A stretch of 64,000 bases of DNA from Spisula solida (lineage: Eukaryota; Mollusca; Bivalvia; Venerida; Mactridae), in contig OX365950.1 in the NCBI GenBank assembly GCA_947247005.1, positions 51,560,761 to 51,624,760 of the forward strand. The letters run 5' to 3'. The translations under genes were made by a program, and so were the position numbers. This document shows, piece by piece, positions 1 through 8,886 of the stretch; position 1 is the first letter of the stretch; each line of letters begins with the position of its first letter. The notes beneath the pieces were generated by a model. It saw only the letters and a program-made list of their open reading frames with translations, was not told the origin of the DNA and ran no database searches.

Positions 1-340
1 ATCAATGACCAGTTCTTAGTTGAGATCATTTAGTGCTCCATTATACATGTACATGCTGCAGGGGTCATACAATTTCAGACTTATCCGGAAATCCGGATTT
101 GCTGCACGCGTTGTACATGAAAGAATGAACTTTTCTGCAGAAAATTGAAGTTATTTGATGAAAAAATACGAAATATTGAGTATTGACTGAGTTATGGTCA
201 TTTGAAATTTCATATGCTGAACTTAAACAATTGAACAGAATTGGAATAGTAGGTTTGTGTCCTCAAGACACCCAAAACAGACTTGGGTGGCTTATTTTCA
301 GGATTGGACATTATGCCTCAGTAGAACCCTTGTACATGTC

Positions 341-648
341 AGGCCAAAACAAATTAATTATGTGGTCCTAGTAACATGGTGAAAAAAATGAGGGTCAGTT
401 GGTAGGAAAAACATTTTATTTTTCTGACCCATGCAGGCCATTACGAAAACCATGGAAGAATCATCAATGGCGGTACTTGAGAATAATACATCCATAAAAT
501 TGATATTGGAATCACTACTTTTGTACTGTTCTGTAAAATAGCCGATTTCGCAAAAAAGGATTTTCTTTCTTTGCAATAAAATGTTTAGGGTTGAGTAAAA
601 AAATTAGAGCCGGTCGGGCTACTTGAATCACATCATTTGTTTTGGCCT
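341..648 (+). mobile_element. MITE-like element with AGGCCAAAA termini
   Basis: It begins AGGCCAAAACAAATTAATTA and ends with the near complement CATTTGTTTTGGCCT. Related termini occur at 52132-52350, 55892-56114 and (as AAATTAATTATGTGG) 60466-60826. It has no coding potential and lies upstream of the first visible NARS2 exon. Confidence 0.6.
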
Positions 649-671
649 AACTGATTGACTGTATCTTTCAG

Positions 672-796
672 ACTGACGTGTGTTCAGGTTCAACTAATAC
701 TAACTGTGATACACCAGACAAGGATGAAGGCTGGTTCTTTGATCATCCTTCCTATCTTACAGTATCTGGACAACTCCATCTCGAAGCTATGACCGG
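672..796 (+). CDS. NARS2: NARS2 exon with SGQLHLE block
   Basis: Acceptor TTTCAG precedes 672 and donor GTATGA follows 796. It encodes the conserved catalytic-core stretch [15 protein letters not shown], typical of Asn/Asp-RS. The exon ends in phase 2 and joins exon 2033 to complete a Gly codon. It is the first exon of this gene seen in the window. Confidence 0.9.
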
Positions 797-3700
797 GTAT
801 GATTGTTAATGTACACTAGTATTGGGCCCTTCCCCAGAAAATTTTTAAAGGCGCTTGGGCATTGCAGATCCACAAGAATGGCTAAAAATATTTGATGAGC
901 CACAACTGGGTACTGTTATACTAACATTGCGTAAATCTACGTATACATAATTCCTTTAAGCAAATTTCTAAGTGCGTAAAAATTTACTAATCGATCGCAA
1001 GTTGTTGCATACATTTAGGTAAACCTATTGAATATTGAACGTAGACCGGGCCACAATATTACCAATATATTAGGAACCAGAATGAATAGATATACATAAA
1101 TGTTCAATACGTTTTGATGATTAAACATATTTTTGTTACTAATCACAGCCTATAAAAACATTTAGCTGTCAAAATCAACAGTGGGTGTTCATATTTGTGA
1201 ACTTAGGGTCGGTTTCTCTTTGCGTAGAATTATGCCAAAACTTACAGCAGAAAATGAGAAATACAGTTATGTAGGAATATTAGTCATCCTATGTAGCTGG
1301 CCACTTACAGATCTTAATCAGTGTTGACCAACATTAGCAGAGTTGTGGCCCTTGGAATTATGAAATTTTGTATCTGTTGCTCATTACTATTAGTATTTGA
1401 CCTACATTTGTCAAAATTTGTAGGAAGTTTGTGTAGTTGAGTTACAGCCCTTGACATGGCCTTATGGCTAGTTGAGGCATCCATGTCATTGGGATGCATG
1501 TAGATTTATCACATAAATACTTTGATCTTCCATGTGAAAACAAATCATGGAACAATGTTCTCCAACGAAAATGTAAAGTCGTCAGCTTAAATTTTTTTTT
1601 TTTTTTAATGCCGAGCATAGCCTTTATTTGCCAATCAGCTTTATGCTGAAATATGGCAGGCATATATGTGTGCCCCAACCCGGATTTGAACCCGGGTCGC
1701 CAGATTAGACGGCAAGCGCGCTAACCATTGAGCTACGGAGGCCACAGCTTAAATTTGTTATATCTGACGTTATTTAAACTCGGTAACTATGGTAATGTGA
1801 TAAAAAGAATCCTCCACTCGTTGTCTTTGGGATCAACATTTCTTAAACGAGGCTCGAAAACAGAGGTTATTAAGCCAGTGTTTGGCCATATGGCTGGTGT
1901 GAGCATCCATGTCATTGAGGTGCAATTAGTTATCTCAGTGCTTTCAAGTTTGTTATACAATTCAAGTATAGTGTTGAATGAAAACATATGATCATTTAAT
2001 ACCTGGTAACCATACCGAACCTCTCATTTCAGTGCGTTTAGAAAGGTTTACACATTTGGTCCAACATTCAGGGCTGAGAATTCCCTGGGAAGACATCATT
2101 TAGCAGAGTTCTATATGATAGAAGCAGAGATAGCTTTTACTGATGGAATAGAAACTATTATAAGTGTAAGTAAATATTTAAAGCCCCATTATGCCTTAAA
2201 CAGCCAATTTAAAAAAGCAATAACTTGGCAACCTATCTGCAGAATGATGCATTTTGAGCACTTTAGTTGAGTCCAAAAGGTGGAAAACACTATAAGATGG
2301 AAGAAAACAAAATACAGCCTCCAGTTGGTTTGTAAACAAAAAAGCGAAATGTAAACAATTAATGCATAATTTATAGTTTAAGGGGAGCAACTCTTGCAAA
2401 ATTAGTATTGTGTCATCAATAGATTTTACTAAATGTGATTTTTGGCATACTATATTAACAGACATAGCTAACCTTCTGTCATTAATTATTGGTTGTTTCT
2501 GAAAAATGTCCTAATTCTTTGTTTTTAGTCTTATTTACTGGATGATCGGGAAAAATCTTTGGGAGAGATAATGTGGCTTTTAAAAAATAACAGTTGTATA
2601 GTGACTGTTATACAAATGGTTTGGAGTTCTGACACGTAAGAATTAACCATGAAGGCCGTAGTCCTGAGTGGTTAATACAAAGTGTCAGAACTACAAACAA
2701 TTGTATATTTTGTTACAAAGTGATACTACCGCTTTTGAATATTTTATTTCGATTCTAACATGATTTTGAGCTTAAAGTTATATATTAAGCCAGTGTTACT
2801 TTGCGAGAGTATGTTGTTTACTTTACTTGTTTACTTGCCTGACGTCATAAAAACGACGTGATGTCACTTTTAATGTATATCAGACTTTATACAACGCTAA
2901 TTATGTACTAATACTTTGTATATATAGGCGAAAAAGTCTGTCATGTTTGAATTCGTCATATACCCTATAATCCACAGTAACTGATTTCAATAATTTGAAA
3001 CCAATTTTAAAATCGTTTATTTGAAATCGAATCAAACCGGTTAATTGGCCGCCACATTTAAAGTGGTGTTACCTTGCCTTAGGACTTTAAATGGTGATGT
3101 AATGTAATATGTGTGTATAATGTAAAAGATGCATATTTCAGGAGATGGAGAATCTAGTCAAACATACATGTTCAGATATCATAGACAAACATGAGGAGGT
3201 GGTGTCTGAATTCTGGAAATCTTCAAAGATTGATAATCTGTCTACAATATGTAATAACCTAATCAATAAAGATTATATCAGGTGTGTAGTATTATAGTTA
3301 CTTTATTTATAGTATTCAGGGGGGGGATAGTATGTAGAGTTTGTGAAGCTGGTAAAACAATAACAAACATGTATATGAGTTGAAAATGGGCTTTCATTAA
3401 AGCCGTAGAAACATAAAACTATGTACAAAGTATGTACAGCAAAGTAGTAGCAGAGAATTCACAGACCAAATAAAAACTACTATACATATTATCTCTATTT
3501 TTGTGCCAGGTGTACATGTTTTATTAATTACATCTCTTGTCTTTATGTGATTTAATCACAAACCTGTGTTGTATGTGTGACAAATGAATATCTATGAAGT
3601 AAAATGTTGAAATTTTGACTAAATTAAATGACTGCTGATTTATTTCAGAATGTCATATACTGAGGCTGTTAGATTATTAGAAAAAAATAATGACATTTTC

Positions 3701-6700
3701 CAGTTTAAAATAAAAGTAAGTATTCCTCTTTTCTTCCTAATTTTAATGTCTCTCATTAGTTTCTTTAAAAACATTTTTATTATGCCCCCCATTTTTGATA
3801 AGGGGGTATATTGCTTTGCATGTGTAGGTCGGTTGGTCTGTCTGTCAGTAAATGGTTTTCATATAAAGACTCAAAAACACTTTGCTCTAGGATCTTCAAA
3901 CTTGCCATGGAGGTTGGTCTTCTACAGTAGATGACCCTATAGATTTTGAGGTCAGTAGGTCAAAGGTCAAGGTCACAGACATGTACCATTTCTGACTATT
4001 GGGCTGCCATGGGGCATACGTGTTTTACAAACATCTCTTGTTGATTGTTTGTTTGCATCCATTGGGACATTTGCAAGTGACTAAGTGTGTGGTCATTCAT
4101 TCTATGCCTGCCAAATTGACCAATTGTGCAACTTCTATGGAAGAGACATTGATTGTGATACAAGAATCCAGGCTGGATTCCTTAGTTCCTTCCGAATGGA
4201 CTCCTTGTTTCTTTAAGGTGACCAGTGTGTAGCACTAATAACTGTTCGACTTCCTCTCAGTTACCTACCAGTTCACCCCTAGTTTGATGGGGAACACTGA
4301 AAAGCACTGAAATATCCATGGGTGAAAGCTTTCAGGAATAAGCCACAACTTCAGGTTTTTAAGGTATCAAAATGTGCGTTTTTTGCTCACCTGTCACATT
4401 GTGACAGAGTGAGCTTTTATGATCACTAAGTGTCCGTCGTCTGTTCGTCGTCTATCCATGAACATATTGCTTGTGTAGACACTAGAGGTCACTATTTTGA
4501 TCTAATCTTTATAAAACTTGGTCATCTCAACAAAATCTAGTTCAAGTTCGATATTGGGTCATCCGGGTAAAACACTAAGTCACAAGGTCAATTCATAGAA
4601 AAACCTTGTGTAGACACTAGAGGTCACAATTTGGACCTAATCTGCATGAAACTGGGTCATAAGGGTCATCTCAACAAACTCTTGGTCAAGTTTGATAGTG
4701 GATCATTGGGGTCAAAAACTAGGTCATAAGGTCAAATCATAGAAAAACCTTGAGTAGTCACTAGAGGTCACAATTTGGACCTAATCAGTTATGAAACTCA
4801 GTCATTATTAAAAGGTCATCTCAACAAAATCTAAGGTGAAGTTTGATATTGGATCATCGGGGGTAAAAAACTAGGTCAAATCATAGATAAATCTTGAGTA
4901 GTCACTAGAGGTCACAATTTGGACATAATATTTATGAAACTCGGTCATAATGGTCATCTCAACAAAATCTAAGGTGAAGTCCGATATTGGGTCGTCAGGG
5001 GTCATGAACTAGGTCACAAGGTAAATTCATAAAAAAACTTGCAGTAAAGGCTGAATTTTCATGAATCTTATTCAGAAATGAAAGTGGTTACTTTGCTCAC
5101 CATAGGGGCTTGCATGCACTTCTGCTACAGATGAGCCACCTAGGCCTTTTGGGTCCTCTTGTTCTTTATCTCCTTTATGTAAATTGTAACCATGCATATC
5201 TGGAATTTTATTGTTAAGAAAGTTGTTTGGTTATCTTTGATAGATTTATTGATATTTTACAGTGGGGGAATGATCTACAGAAGGAACATGAGAAATACCT
5301 GGTCAAACTATGTGATAATACTCCTGTATTTGTCACAGATTATCCTGCTTCTATTAAACCATTCTATGCTAGACGTAATGATGATAATACGACAGTAAGT
5401 ACACACGCACTGAGTCAGAAATACCTGGTCAAACTATGTGATAACACACCTGTATACACACGTACCAAGTGAGAAATACCTGGTCAAACTATGTGATAAT
5501 ACTCATGTATTTGTCACCGATTATCCTGCTTCTATTAAACCATTCTATGCTAGACGTAATGATGATAATACGACAGTAAGTACACATGCACTGAGTCAGA
5601 AATACCTGGTCAAACTTTGTTTTAGCTTGTTTTTCCATAAGTAAAGAGTAGTTTTCAGGTAGTTATTTCCTGTTGTCTCAAAATCTTACAACTTAATTCT
5701 GAACCAGGATATACTTCATGCATGACTACAAAAGTATCTTTACTTGGACTCTGTGAAGAACCCATTATTTATGTCATACCTTATGCTTTATACTTTGGAA
5801 ACTGCACTTGATGAATACTAGGTCTAGTTGACCCCTTTCAGGCAGAATGTTTTGTGTTTATATCTACGAGGGTCATTTTTTTCAAACAACGGGAATTACC
5901 TTTAATATGTATCATGCGAATTTTGATTAAATTTTTTTGAGGGTTTTTGAAGATAATTGATAGTTTGCATATCAATTGATAGTTCGCATATCAATTATCT
6001 TTAAAAAAACTCAAAATAATTTAATGAAATTTCACATGGTACATATTTAAGGCAATTCCCGTTTGTTATTTTATATATTGAATGACCCTCCTATATATAT
6101 TTGAACATTGTGCACTGGTTTACAGCAAAAATCTCATTCATTTTTAAACATCCCGTATCTGTATAGGTTGCTGCGGTAGATCTCCTGGTACCAGAAGTGG
6201 GAGAATTGTTTGGTGGTAGTTTAAGGGAAGAACGTTTACATGTAATAGAAGATAGGTTGGATAAACTTGGTATCACACAGTCATATCAATGGTAAGTGGG
6301 CATATATGCAGTTACTGTACTTGTCCGAATATGGTCAAACCATTATTGAATACTGGGGTTGTCTTTACATTTGTATGAACAATATTAAATAAACCTAAGC
6401 TGCTGCGGTGAGCAAGTACTTGAACTGAATTCTATTCCTAAGTGAAACTAGGGTGCTATATTTTGTGTTTTATTAAATAAGGAGTTTCTACTAAAACCTT
6501 GGTCCCACTGAGCATTTTTTGCCTCGGCGATGTACTCCCAATTGAAATTAATGAGCTATCAGGATTAAGTTCTGTGATGTGGGAAGGAATTGTGATGAAA
6601 AGGGTAGTAACGGAAGAAATCGGGAGAACATCGCCGATGCGGAATTCCTCAGTAGGAGGATAAGATAAAGCGGAAATACGCATTTAAAACTTATTAATGT

Positions 6701-6859
6701 ACTGTATATTTCAGGTACCTGGATTTACGACGCTATGGTTCAGCACCTCATGGTGGATTTGGTATGGGCTTTGAGAGACTGTTGCAGTGTTTTCTCGGTG
6801 TAAATAATATCAAAGATACATTACCCTTCCCCAGATGGCCTCATCATTGTTTGATGTGA
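672..6859 (+). CDS. NARS2: Mitochondrial asparaginyl-tRNA synthetase, 3' seven exons (partial gene)
   Basis: Class II aminoacyl-tRNA synthetase that charges mitochondrial tRNA-Asn with asparagine in the matrix. Exons read in one continuous frame: 672-796, 2033-2165, 3142-3281, 3649-3715, 5263-5394, 6167-6291, 6715-6859 (stop TGA 6857-6859), giving the last 288 residues; the human protein is about 477 long, so the N-terminal anticodon-binding part lies left of the window. Visible signatures are FLTV-like [13 protein letters not shown], motif 2 [10 protein letters not shown], the [12 protein letters not shown] segment, [13 protein letters not shown], motif 3 [12 protein letters not shown], and the family's C-terminal PFPR-P-H-C ending. 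All six internal introns have AG acceptors and GT donors with matching phases. No stop or frameshift disrupts it, so it is likely functional. The introns hold a SINE, a mariner-like MITE and two tandem-repeat elements. No canonical AATAAA was found close to the stop. Confidence 0.93.
1595..1744 (-). mobile_element. tRNA-derived SINE with poly(A) tail and 12-bp target duplication
   Basis: Read on the minus strand it starts with a tRNA-like head (GCCTCCGTAGCTCAATGG...) containing an A box (TAGCTCAATGG) and a B box (GGTTCAAATCC). A unique body follows, then AAATAAAGG and a poly(A) run (plus-strand T run, about 1592-1606). Identical 12-bp CAGCTTAAATTT lies on both sides (1583-1594 and 1745-1756), the hallmark of LINE-mediated insertion. 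The cloverleaf has mismatches in the acceptor and D stems, so it is not a working tRNA gene. It sits in a NARS2 intron. Confidence 0.85.
2033..2165 (+). CDS. NARS2: NARS2 exon with class II motif 2
   Basis: Acceptor CATTTCAG, donor GTAAGT. It carries [13 protein letters not shown], the motif 2 Arg that contacts ATP and amino acid, followed by [15 protein letters not shown]. It ends in phase 0. Confidence 0.92.
2166..3141. other. NARS2 intron, no feature recognised
   Basis: AT-rich intron sequence between the motif 2 exon and the next exon. I see no coding, repeat-family or RNA signal that I can name. Confidence 0.5.
3142..3281 (+). CDS. NARS2: NARS2 exon, helical insertion segment
   Basis: Acceptor ATTTCAG, donor GTGTGT. 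The Lys/Glu-rich, less conserved stretch ([10 protein letters not shown]...) fits the insertion between motif 2 and the SYTEA block. It splices in phase 2 to 3649 to make an Arg codon. Confidence 0.88.
3649..3715 (+). CDS. NARS2: NARS2 short exon (SYTEAV block)
   Basis: A 67-nt exon with acceptor TATTTCAG and donor GTAAGT. It encodes [13 protein letters not shown], matching the family's I-S/T-Y-TEA-I motif. The first base completes the Arg codon from the previous exon. Confidence 0.9.
3780..4042 (+). mobile_element. Short Helentron-like repeat, 'GCCCCC' family copy
   Basis: 5' word TATGCCCCC is followed by GGGGGTATA (5' hairpin). The complement GGGGCATA recurs near the 3' end, then hairpin TGTTT-TAC-AAACA and TCTCTTGTT. 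Other copies lie at 34148-34564 and 59613-59888. It contains AGGTCA direct repeats at 3949-3976. It lies in a NARS2 intron. Confidence 0.65.
4385..5163 (+). mobile_element. Helentron-like tandem-repeat element, 'GCTCACCTGT' family copy 1
   Basis: It starts GCTCACCTGTCAC-ATT-GTGACAGAGTGAGC (hairpin), has about four degenerate units of roughly 146 bp (GTAGTCACTAGAGGTCAC...), then the subterminal word ACAGATGAGC, a GGCC-rich imperfect hairpin and CCTCTTGTT. No ORF. It is inserted in the NARS2 intron before exon 5263. Confidence 0.75.
5263..5394 (+). CDS. NARS2: NARS2 exon (EHEKYLVK ... PFYAR), partly duplicated downstream
   Basis: A 132-nt phase-0 exon, acceptor TTTTACAG, donor GTAAGT. It carries [15 protein letters not shown], the PVFVTDYP segment and the [10 protein letters not shown] block that positions substrate in AsnRS. 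Its 3' part is repeated in the following intron (next entry). Confidence 0.93.
5395..5644 (+). repeat. 181-bp tandem duplication of the NARS2 exon 3' part
   Basis: The segment from 5290 (GAGAAATACCTGG) recurs at 5471, and the copy at 5418 recurs at 5599; both offsets are 181 bp, so one 181-bp unit was duplicated in tandem. A shorter nested copy of the exon start lies inside each unit. The duplicate keeps the GTAAGT donor (5576) and reading frame, with a Pro-to-His change, but lacks the acceptor and the exon's 5' end. It is therefore probably not spliced. Confidence 0.85.
5868..6095. mobile_element. Foldback MITE with TA-flanked GAGGGTCATT termini
   Basis: The two halves are near-complete inverted copies, each about 100 bp: GAGGGTCATT...AACGGGAATTACC on the left and its complement ending AATGACCCTC on the right, meeting at repeated TATCAATTGATAG-like sequence. 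TA flanks both ends. Termini and TA flank resemble mariner/Tc1-type MITEs; the assignment is inferred. Confidence 0.7.
6167..6291 (+). CDS. NARS2: NARS2 exon (VGELFGG block)
   Basis: Acceptor TGTATAG, donor GTAAGT. It encodes [17 protein letters not shown] and the [13 protein letters not shown] segment, highly conserved in class IIb synthetases. Phase 2 joins to 6715 to complete Trp. Confidence 0.92.
6498..6660 (-). mobile_element. MITE, 'GGTCCCACTGAG' family, inverted copy
   Basis: It carries TTGGTCCCACTGAGCA and, internally, GCCTCGGCGATGTACTCCC and GGGAGAACATCGCCGATG. The same sequence in opposite orientation is at 12506-12729 and 23488-23703. It lies in the last NARS2 intron. Confidence 0.7.
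6715..6859 (+). CDS. NARS2: NARS2 terminal exon with motif 3
   Basis: Acceptor ATTTCAG; stop TGA at 6857. It encodes [24 protein letters not shown] (motif 3, with its ATP-binding Arg), then [13 protein letters not shown] and a short tail, as expected for the family's C-terminus. Confidence 0.93.
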
Positions 6860-6906
6860 TTATTTATTACTATAAAGTATATGGTGAAGATTAATTGTGG
6901 TTAATA

Positions 6907-7102
6907 CTGTAAACCTTGAAATTATTTCGCGCGATTTATTTTCGCAGAGTTTGCGAGTGGTAGAAATTCGTGAAATTAAGTGCTAAAAATGTGAAAATGG
7001 GCCTTGCAGGAAACATAGAAATGTGAAACTTTGTAGTCGCGAATATGCTGATGATCATCAGAACGCGAAAGTTAGTATTCAGGAAAGTAAATCGGTTTAC
7101 AT
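6907..7102 (+). mobile_element. MITE with CTGTAAACC terminal inverted repeats
   Basis: It begins CTGTAAACC and ends GGTTTACA, with internal TTCGCG and AACGCGAAAGTTAGTATTC. A second copy with the same ends and interior lies at 62738-62947. Confidence 0.7.
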
Positions 7103-7173
7103 TATACATTCAGCCTATACCTGCTTACAGGCCATAATCAACCTTCACTCTAAGCAGTATCATCTAGACAGTT

Positions 7174-7745
7174 CTGGCCCCGATCTCCTGAAGCATCTCC
7201 AGTAGAAATCTAAACTCAAATTGAGATTTTGCTAAAATCAGAGTCGGAATTAGGGATAAATCTGGAGCTTCAGCTCTTGAAAATTTACTGTAATGAACTC
7301 AGAATAACATTTCTGTTTAGTGATGCTAATTTTGAGTCGAGTCTTTTACGAAAATTAACATAAAGACACATGCCAATCTTTGAGATAAGGAGCTTGTTGC
7401 CTAACCAAACCGCTATCGAGCGCTCGGTAGCGCTACGCTAGGAAACGGCTTGCTTCAAAAAATTATATGCTACCGACGAGCGCTTGCGAATAGCAGACCG
7501 TTTCGTAGCAAAGCGTTATTGAGCGCTACCGAACGCTTTCTTGTGCAACGTACGGCTTCGGTAGCGCTTGCCTAGCAAAGTGTTAAGAACGGTATGCTAT
7601 CGGCGAGCACTGCTCGCTCGTAGCGTGTCGTTACATAGACGTAGGAAAGTGCTCGGTAGCGCCTTTTCGAAGCGGCTTGGTTTGGCAACGGGCTCCTGAT
7701 CTTGCTCAGATTAAGATGCTTAGGGAGATTGGGGCCTGATCATCT
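7174..7745 (+). mobile_element. MITE 'GGCCCCGATCTCC' family, interrupted by a second element
   Basis: The 5' terminus CTGGCCCCGATCTCCTGAAG and the 3' terminus GAGATTGGGGCCTGATCA are inverted repeats. The uninterrupted paralogue is at 38633-38889 (about 255 bp). Here the body is split by the element at 7388-7697, and its 3' terminus has expanded into the 36-bp array. Confidence 0.75.
7388..7697 (+). mobile_element. Nested MITE with AGGAGC...GTTGCC termini, rich in GAGCGCT/AGCGCT palindromes
   Basis: Left end AGGAGCTTGTTGCCTAACC and right end GGTTTGGCAACGGGCTCCT are inverted repeats (about 27 bp with mismatches). The interior is unusually GC-rich for the window and full of GAGCGCT, AGCGCT and GGTAGC words. 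A partial copy is at 50668-50900. Confidence 0.75.
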
Positions 7746-7934
7746 GATGGTAGACTTAGGGAGATTGGGGCCTGATTATCTGATGGTAGACTTAGGGAGA
7801 TTAGGGCCTGATCATCTGATGGTAGACTTAGGGAGATTGGGGCCTGGTCATCTGATGGTAGACTTAGGGAGATTAGGGCCTGATCATCTGATGGTAGACT
7901 TAGGGAGATTGGGGCCTGGTCATCTGATGGTAGA
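7719..7934 (+). repeat. Six-copy 36-bp minisatellite
   Basis: Unit CTTAGGGAGATTGGGGCC plus TGATCATCTGATGGTAGA, starting at 7719, 7755, 7791, 7827, 7863 and 7899. Because 36 is a multiple of three, it translates as a 12-residue periodic peptide (LGRLGPDHLMVD-like); there is no other sign of a gene. The unit's first half is the 3' terminus of the MITE beside it. Confidence 0.9.
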
Positions 7935-8075
7935 TGTCAGTGCAAAAACTTTTTATATCAAGCATGTCTAGAGTAAAAATGAAAACTATAGCAGCTTAAT
8001 GTCTTATTTTTATCCTAGTATGCTAAACGATGACATACATGTATAAAATGATTTACATGCATAGATTACATAATG

Positions 8076-8302
8076 AATTTTTTTTTTTAAAAATACCTAG
8101 AGTAGAAAGAAAATGCCAATTACGTGACAAATTAGAAGATGAGATTCACTTTATACTAGAATGCCCTCTATATTATGAAATACGAAAACAACATATCAAA
8201 CTATACTTAAGCAAGCGACCAAATATCCCTAAAGTTGTAGAACTTATGTCATTTGAAAACCGAAATATTTTTATTAACCTCTGTATATTTACAAAAGTTT
8301 GA
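8076..8302 (+). mobile_element. LINE fragment, C-terminal zinc-knuckle region of the ORF2 polyprotein
   Basis: The open frame reads ...RKCQLRDKLEDEIHFILECP then IKLYLSKRPNIPK...ELMSFENRNIF, the C-terminal C-x-x-C...DE-H-F-x-x-x-C pattern of non-LTR retrotransposon reverse transcriptases. The second cysteine of the knuckle is replaced by Arg and no RT core is present, so this is a 5'-truncated relic. Confidence 0.7.
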
Positions 8303-8626
8303 AACGAACAGATGCAGAATAATGTGCACGTTAGCACTCTTCTACCTACTGTAAGAATAACTAACTCAGAATACACTATAAATTACGTACTTCAAACATT
8401 TCGAGATTACATAGTGGCATGATTACTCTCATACGAATAACTCTTATTTAAAGTTACAATGTAATTTCAATATAACTCTTTTTTATCGTTGATTATTTGC
8501 ACTTATTCTGCAAATACTAGGTACCGGAATTGAAAATAATAATATGTATACATGCATGTTTTGTTTATATTATATGCATAATTGTATATATAATTATGTC
8601 AATGCATGTTTGTACTTATACAAACG

Positions 8627-8771
8627 AGGGTTGCCTGCAATACTGTAGTACTTTCTAACGAGGGTTGCCTGCAATACTGTTGTACTTTCTAACGAGGGTT
8701 GCCTGCAATACTGTAGTACTTTCTTCTTAACTGATCAGTACGAGTTACTACAGTTTTGCGGACAACCCTCG
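8627..8771. repeat. Long-stem hairpin with triplicated 5' arm
   Basis: Arm CGAGGGTTGCCTGCAATACT is repeated three times at about 37-bp spacing, followed by one complementary arm ending GGACAACCCTCG. The duplicate locus (22014-22095) has a single arm pair, about 26 bp with three mismatches, so the 5' arm was amplified only here. Confidence 0.75.
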
Positions 8772-8886
8772 ATTAATGTGAATCCATGGGCATTTTGCCT
8801 TCAATAATTATCAAAATAAACTATCTGTTTAAAATGATTAACATGCATATATTAGCCATGCTAATGAAAATGTCTGGTTGCTTTTT

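Noticed and set aside
1675..1744. Functional tRNA gene on the minus strand
   Set aside because: Acceptor, D and anticodon stems contain mismatches, and the sequence continues into a SINE body with poly(A) and target duplication.
5227..5644. ORFs extending through the NARS2 exon duplicates as a new gene
   Set aside because: They only read through exon, intron and duplicate; the conserved frame is explained by NARS2 exon 5263-5394.
7702..7971. 90-residue ORF with 12-residue periodic peptide
   Set aside because: It is the translation of a 36-bp minisatellite; period divisible by three explains the open frame. No start context, splice sites or homology.
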